A DNA stretch of 64,000 bases, from assembly GCF_003856525.1 (NCBI RefSeq), contig NZ_RJVQ01000011.1, positions 1-64,000 on the forward strand, given 5' to 3'. Under the pieces are notes generated by a model, which made no database searches, had not been told where the DNA came from, and saw nothing but the letters and a program-made list of their open reading frames with translations. Of this stretch, positions 60,208 to 64,000 are shown piece after piece. This DNA comes from Vibrio viridaestus (GTDB lineage Bacteria; Pseudomonadota; Gammaproteobacteria; Enterobacterales; Vibrionaceae). The position numbers and the translations under genes are program-made. How positions within the stretch are numbered: position 1 is the first letter of the stretch; every line of letters begins with the position of its first letter.

Positions 60208-61089
60208 TTATGCCAGTTGTTCGACTGGGGCCTTATCCGACTCACTCTTTGAGAACCAATTAAGCTTTTCAGAAAGCGCAACGACCTCACCCACTACAAT
60301 TAACGAAGGCGATTTTGCGTCTACGGACAAAGTGGCAAGCTCTCTCAGCTGGCCTTTGAAGATCTTTTGAGATACTTGAGTACCTCGTTCAATGATGGCT
60401 ATGGGTGTTTCGGAAGAGCGGCCATGAGAAATGAGTTGTTCCTGAATATAATTCGACTTCATTAGCCCCATATAAATAACCAGAGTCTGATTGCCACGGG
60501 CTAACGTTGACCAATCCATGTCATCACTATCAGCTTTAACATGACCAGTGACAAATATCGCTGACTGAGCATAATCTCGATGGGTTAAGGGGATGCCAGC
60601 ATACGCTGTCGCACCTGCAGCCGCAGTAATACCAGGAATGACCTGAAACTCGATACCAGCGTCAACCAGTACTTCTAATTCTTCACCACCACGACCAAAA
60701 ATAAACGGATCGCCTCCCTTAATACGGACGACTCTATGTCCCTGAAGTGCGAAATCGACAAGTAGTTGATTGGTTTTCTCTTGAGGTACACTGTGATGGC
60801 CAGCTTTTTTGCCAACGCATACCAAAATGACATCACTGGGCACTAGGGCCATGATTTCATCTGAAACTAAATAGTCATAAAGAACAACATCAGCTTGCTG
60901 GAGATAGCTAAGAGCCTTAATGGTTAAAAGCTCTGGATCACCAGGACCCGCTCCAACTAAAGCAACTTCACCAGCTTTAAGCTTTGCTTTTGAGCACTGA
61001 GCCAAAGTGACTTCACGACGTGAAGTGGACTCCACATTCTGTGACAATGCTTTACCGTGTATTGGTGTGACTGTTTTTCGTTCCGTCAT
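60208..61089 (-). CDS. cobA: Uroporphyrinogen-III C-methyltransferase
   Basis: 293 residues from the ATG at 61089 (a longer frame begins at 61122; neither has a strong ribosome site). The SAM methyltransferase motifs [12 protein letters not shown] and [13 protein letters not shown] are intact. It makes precorrin-2, the precursor of siroheme for sulfite and nitrite reductases. Only the methyltransferase is present; the CysG dehydrogenase/chelatase part is absent. It heads the cysDNC operon, linking siroheme to sulfate activation. Confidence 0.92.
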   Translation of the reverse strand: MTERKTVTPIHGKALSQNVESTSRREVTLAQCSKAKLKAGEVALVGAGPGDPELLTIKALSYLQQADVVLYDYLVSDEIMALVPSDVILVCVGKKAGHHSVPQEKTNQLLVDFALQGHRVVRIKGGDPFIFGRGGEELEVLVDAGIEFQVIPGITAAAGATAYAGIPLTHRDYAQSAIFVTGHVKADSDDMDWSTLARGNQTLVIYMGLMKSNYIQEQLISHGRSSETPIAIIERGTQVSQKIFKGQLRELATLSVDAKSPSLIVVGEVVALSEKLNWFSKSESDKAPVEQLA

Positions 61090-61145
61090 TTTGCTCAACT
61101 CATAACCATTTATTACAAGCATTATGACGAGGCAAGCTTATTACA

Positions 61146-61163
61146 TGAAATTCTATAATTTCA
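61146..61163. promoter_or_regulatory. 18-bp near-palindrome upstream of cobA
   Basis: TGAAATTCTATAATTTCA (one mismatched pair) lies about 24-57 bp before the possible cobA starts. It could be an operator of the sulfur operon; CysB sites are not usually so symmetric, so the regulator is unknown. Confidence 0.35.
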
Positions 61164-61303
61164 TTTTTTATGTCAAAAACTAATATAAGACTGGTGTGGG
61201 TTGGATATAGTCATTCATAGGTATAAAGATGAAACACTTTGTAGTCTATAGAAAATTCATAGATAATTTTTGACTTCAATTCACACAGAAATAGGATATG
61301 TCG

Positions 61304-61762
61304 ATGGTCAATTGGAAAGTATCTAAGCTATCAAATCTTAGTGCCACTCAACTATACGAATTAATTCAATTGCGCATCAATGTTTTTGTCGTTGAGCAAA
61401 ACTGCCCATATTCTGAACTGGATGGAAAAGATCTCAACGAGGGCGTAAAACATCTGATTGGTACGACGAAAAGTGGTGAAGTTATGGCGTATGCGCGACT
61501 GCTTCCTCCCGGAGTGAGCTATGCCAGCCCAAGCATCGGCAGAGTCATCGTAAAGAATACTTATAGAACAGGTGGTATGGGCCATCAATTAATAGCTAAG
61601 TCCGTGAGTGAATGCGAAAAGACATGGCCAGAACAAGACATCACGATCAGTGCTCAACAACACCTACAGAGTTTTTATAGCCAACATGGGTTTAAAGTGA
61701 TAGGCGAGCCTTATCTTGAAGATAGTATTCCGCATCTAAAAATGATAAGAACGGCGAGCTAA
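61304..61762 (+). CDS. elaA: GNAT acetyltransferase, ElaA family
   Basis: 152 residues from the second ATG (61304), which has a better AGGA spacing than 61298. The family opening (LIQLRINVFVVEQNCPYSELDG) and the acetyl-CoA loop (RTGGMGHQL) are present. The substrate is unknown. It is divergent from cobA and convergent with the OapA-domain gene. Confidence 0.85.
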   Translation: MVNWKVSKLSNLSATQLYELIQLRINVFVVEQNCPYSELDGKDLNEGVKHLIGTTKSGEVMAYARLLPPGVSYASPSIGRVIVKNTYRTGGMGHQLIAKSVSECEKTWPEQDITISAQQHLQSFYSQHGFKVIGEPYLEDSIPHLKMIRTAS

Positions 61763-61776
61763 AAGCAAGTAAAGCG

Positions 61777-62367
61777 TTAATTACTACGACCAAATCCACC
61801 ATCAGATAATCGGAAAAACATCACGGATTGATCGCTTTTTTCCAGTTGAAGAATATCTAACTGCCCTGTTTTGGCTAGCTTAAAACGAATCAACTGGCCA
61901 GGGCGAACGTTACTGAGTGGTTTATCTGGTCCTTCAACTTGAATCAGAGAGTTTAAGTCAGAAATGGGTAAATCATTACTACGGAAAATTTTTGATAACG
62001 TATCGCCATCTTGAATCGTATACGTTACCCACGCCGAAGACCGTATTGCCTGATTTTCTGTTGCCGTTACGTTATTTGACTGTGAAGTATCAGAACTCAA
62101 AGTAAGCGGAATCCTTTTAGAGGAAGAATCAGCCGGCGTTTGCTCTGTATTAGAAGATGAAGGAAGTGGTATGAAAGAAATAATGATGACGAAAGGAACT
62201 AATCCCATAAGCACACGCTTGTGCATAACAGGGAAATCGCTCCAGAGAGTCTGCGTTTGCTCAAGAGCGCCAGAACACATCGAACGAAAGTCGATTTCAG
62301 ACCACTTCTGCTGAAAAAGTGTCATGTAGTTATCTATATTATTCTGTTTATTACGCCGATGATTCAT
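61777..62367 (-). CDS. OapA-domain cell-envelope protein (YtfB-like)
   Basis: 196 residues: a cytoplasmic start, a membrane helix (about 50-68), a Ser/Thr-rich linker, and a C-terminal OapA/LysM-like domain (about 113-190, DGDTLSKIFRSNDLPISDLNSL). The fold suggests glycan or peptidoglycan binding in the periplasm. YtfB of E. coli affects cell division. Being divergent from fklB matches the ytfB-fklB order. Confidence 0.85.
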   Translation of the reverse strand: MNHRRNKQNNIDNYMTLFQQKWSEIDFRSMCSGALEQTQTLWSDFPVMHKRVLMGLVPFVIIISFIPLPSSSNTEQTPADSSSKRIPLTLSSDTSQSNNVTATENQAIRSSAWVTYTIQDGDTLSKIFRSNDLPISDLNSLIQVEGPDKPLSNVRPGQLIRFKLAKTGQLDILQLEKSDQSVMFFRLSDGGFGRSN

Positions 62368-62599
62368 CGCTGTCCAACTCCTAACTATCTACGATAAGTA
62401 TAAGAATTACCGCCTATCGAGTATAGAGTAATTCATCATAGATCAAAAACGTTGACACAAATTTGAAGCTGTTTTGCAAAATGCTTGCACAACGATACAT
62501 GTTTAGCATTAAAGGCAGCTAATCTCAATTCACCGTTTAATCATATCTCGTTAACTGTTATCCTAGACCACTTTATACATTGACAAGAGAGACAGACCA

Positions 62600-63220
62600 A
62601 TGTCTGAAGTTAAATTTGAAACAGTAGAACAGAAAGCAAGCTACGGTATCGGCCTACAAATGGGTCAACAACTTGCTGGAAGTGGACTGGAAGGTCTTGA
62701 AGTAGCATCAATCGCTGAAGGTATCGCAACTGCACTTAAAGGTGATATGCCAGCAATCGAAGTTGATGAAATCAACAAAGCACTTCAGGAAATTCATACT
62801 CGTGCTCAGCAAGTTCGTGAAGAAGCAGCTAAAGCAGCGTCAGCAGAAGGTGATGCATTCCTTAAAGATAACGCTCTTCGTAGCGAAGTGACTGTACTTG
62901 ATTCAGGTCTTCAGTATGAAGTAATCAGTGAAGGTACTGGTACTGTACCAACATCTGAAAATACTGTTCGTGTTCATTACCATGGTCAGTTGATCGACGG
63001 TACAGTATTCGATAGCTCAGTAAGTCGTGGCGAACCGGTTGAGTTCCCAGTAACCGGCGTGATTAAAGGTTGGGTTGAAGCTCTTCAACTTATGCCTGTT
63101 GGCTCTAAATGGAAACTGTATATTCCTCAAGATCTAGCTTATGGTGAGCGCGGCGCAGGTGCAGCGATTCCTCCATTCGCAGCACTAGTCTTTGAAGTAG
63201 AGCTTCTGGATATTGTTTAA
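62600..63220 (+). CDS. fklB: FKBP-type peptidyl-prolyl isomerase FklB
   Basis: 206 residues: an N-terminal helical dimerisation domain (about 1-100) and a C-terminal FKBP domain with [20 protein letters not shown] and [16 protein letters not shown]. There is no signal peptide, so it is the cytoplasmic FKBP22 type. Monocistronic, closed by the terminator at 63250-63278. Confidence 0.93.
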   Translation: MSEVKFETVEQKASYGIGLQMGQQLAGSGLEGLEVASIAEGIATALKGDMPAIEVDEINKALQEIHTRAQQVREEAAKAASAEGDAFLKDNALRSEVTVLDSGLQYEVISEGTGTVPTSENTVRVHYHGQLIDGTVFDSSVSRGEPVEFPVTGVIKGWVEALQLMPVGSKWKLYIPQDLAYGERGAGAAIPPFAALVFEVELLDIV

Positions 63221-63249
63221 TTCTTTGTGAATTACATGAAAGAATTACG

Positions 63250-63278
63250 AAGCGACGTTGTTAACGTCGCTTTTTTTG
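63250..63278 (+). terminator. Terminator after fklB
   Basis: AGCGACGTT-GTT-AACGTCGCT followed by TTTTTTTG. Confidence 0.9.
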
Positions 63279-63323
63279 TGTTTACTGTATGCACAGACGG
63301 AATATCTTCCTTTGGAGCAAACA

Positions 63324-63830
63324 ATGAAAAAAACTCTAGCTACTATAATCATTGCAGCCGCAATTTCATCAACGTCAGCTTATGCTGCTTTTGATCTCAA
63401 TAGCGCAACAAATGCAGCCTCAAAACTTGATACTAACTCGCTATCATCGCTAGCATCTGGCCTCTCAGGTAAAGTGAGCACTCAAAGCAGTTCTCCAATT
63501 GTTAGTGCGTTAACCAGTTCTCTCGATGTCTCTTCAGCTCAAGCCACTGCAGGTGCTGGCTCCATGCTTTCGTATGCAAAAAGTGCCCTATCCAGTGAAC
63601 AGTCTTCTGAGTTAAGTTCATTGGTTCCAGGAATGAGCAGTCTGACCAACTCTCTTTCAGGCTTAAGTAACGCTTCAAGCAGTATGAATGGCGTGAGTAA
63701 CATATTTAACCAACTTGGAATGGATTCCTCTACAGTCACTCAATTTGCTCCAGTCATCCTCAAATATTTAACAGGTCAGGGAGCATCATCTGGTTTAATT
63801 TCTTCATTAACTTCACTATGGCAACAATAA
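63324..63830 (+). CDS. Secreted DUF2780-like protein
   Basis: 168 residues from the ATG at 63324 behind GGAG. A typical signal peptide ends SSTSAYA. The mature protein is very Ser-, Ala- and Leu-rich with few charges and no Cys, resembling DUF2780 proteins of vibrios. Probable location is the periplasm or outside; function unknown. The frame is open 66 nt further upstream, but that part overlaps the fklB terminator. Confidence 0.75.
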   Translation: MKKTLATIIIAAAISSTSAYAAFDLNSATNAASKLDTNSLSSLASGLSGKVSTQSSSPIVSALTSSLDVSSAQATAGAGSMLSYAKSALSSEQSSELSSLVPGMSSLTNSLSGLSNASSSMNGVSNIFNQLGMDSSTVTQFAPVILKYLTGQGASSGLISSLTSLWQQ

Positions 63831-63844
63831 GTTAATGTTATTTG

Positions 63845-63890
63845 ACTGAGAGCAATTATCTACATTAGAAACCCCTTAGATGCTCTCAGT
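63845..63890 (+). other. 10-bp hairpin between the DUF2780 gene and metY
   Basis: ACTGAGAGCA (63845-63854) pairs perfectly with TGCTCTCAGT (63881-63890) across a 26-nt loop. The tail is only TTCAACC. It may end the DUF2780 transcript or be a leader structure of the next gene. Confidence 0.45.
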
Positions 63891-63946
63891 TTCAACCACC
63901 AACTCATGTCATTCTTAGTTTTTTCTCATCAAGGATTAGAGTGACA

Positions 63947-64000
63947 ATGAGAGACGAGACACTTTCCGTTCATTTCGGTTACGAGACCGATCCTACAACA
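63947..64000 (+). CDS. metY: O-acetylhomoserine sulfhydrylase-like gene, partial (first 18 codons)
   Basis: An ATG behind AAGGA begins MRDETLSVHFGYETDPTT and runs off the window end. The opening closely resembles O-acetylhomoserine (thiol)-lyases of the Cys/Met PLP family, which make homocysteine or methionine from O-acetylhomoserine and sulfide. Identity rests on 18 residues only. Confidence 0.65.
   Translation, partial: MRDETLSVHFGYETDPTT

Noticed and set aside
63891-63946. MetJ box before metY
   Set aside because: No tandem AGACGTCT-like 8-mers with acceptable match were found.

Overview
The window is core chromosome of a Vibrio (family Vibrionaceae). Almost every gene has a recognisable gammaproteobacterial family, and the order (lptG-lptF / pepA-holC-valS / rluA-rapA / argF / pyrBI-ridA / murA-ibaG-mla / kdsD-kdsC-lptCAB-rpoN-hpf-ptsN-rapZ-ptsO / mpl-fbp-ppa / tamAB-msrA / zrg / cysDNC / fklB) is the one I know from V. 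cholerae chromosome 1. The species cannot be fixed from the sequence alone. I see no prophage, insertion sequence, integron or CRISPR array.

Layout. 1-407: leader and promoter of a ribosomal RNA operon that runs leftward out of the window. 408-4265: an HD-GYP cyclic-di-GMP phosphodiesterase, tRNA-Leu(CAA), and lptG-lptF (LPS export permeases). 4451-9428: pepA, holC, valS. 9480-15761: a D-2-hydroxyacid dehydrogenase, rluA, a divergent Nramp-type transporter and rapA. 16183-20828: a PIN-PhoH ATPase, argF behind a paired ArgR operator, the pyrL leader peptide with its attenuator, pyrB-pyrI, and ridA. 20886-26286 (minus): plsC, murA, ibaG and mlaFEDCB. 26628-35869 (plus): caxB, kdsD, kdsC, lptC, lptA, lptB, rpoN, hpf, ptsN, rapZ, ptsO, mgtE. 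35920-43430: pmbA, darP, thiBPQ under a TPP riboswitch, ubiX, mpl. 43701-51563: fbp, ppa, ytfP, tamB, tamA. 51756-57089: msrA, a Zur-box-controlled five-gene zinc (zrg-type) operon, a possible 32-residue membrane peptide on the opposite strand, and a TIGR03899-like gene. 57086-61089 (minus): cysC, cysN, cysD, cobA (sulfate activation plus siroheme synthesis). 61304-64000: elaA, an OapA-domain protein, fklB, a DUF2780 protein and the first 18 codons of a metY-like gene.

Together the genes serve envelope building (Kdo and LPS transport, Mla lipid trafficking, TamAB, MurA, Mpl), nitrogen-PTS/sigma-54 control, pyrimidine and arginine synthesis from carbamoyl phosphate, sulfate assimilation and metal homeostasis. 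Best regulatory signals: the pyrBI attenuator with a 34-codon leader gene, the TPP riboswitch before a GTG start, a 31-bp perfect palindrome matching the Zur box, an ArgR box pair with 18+3+18 geometry, and a stringent-type rRNA promoter with boxA. The least understood parts are the zrg operon, whose permease is MacB/FtsX-like although the system is reported to import zinc, and the Nramp relative that lacks the usual DPGN and MPHN metal motifs.
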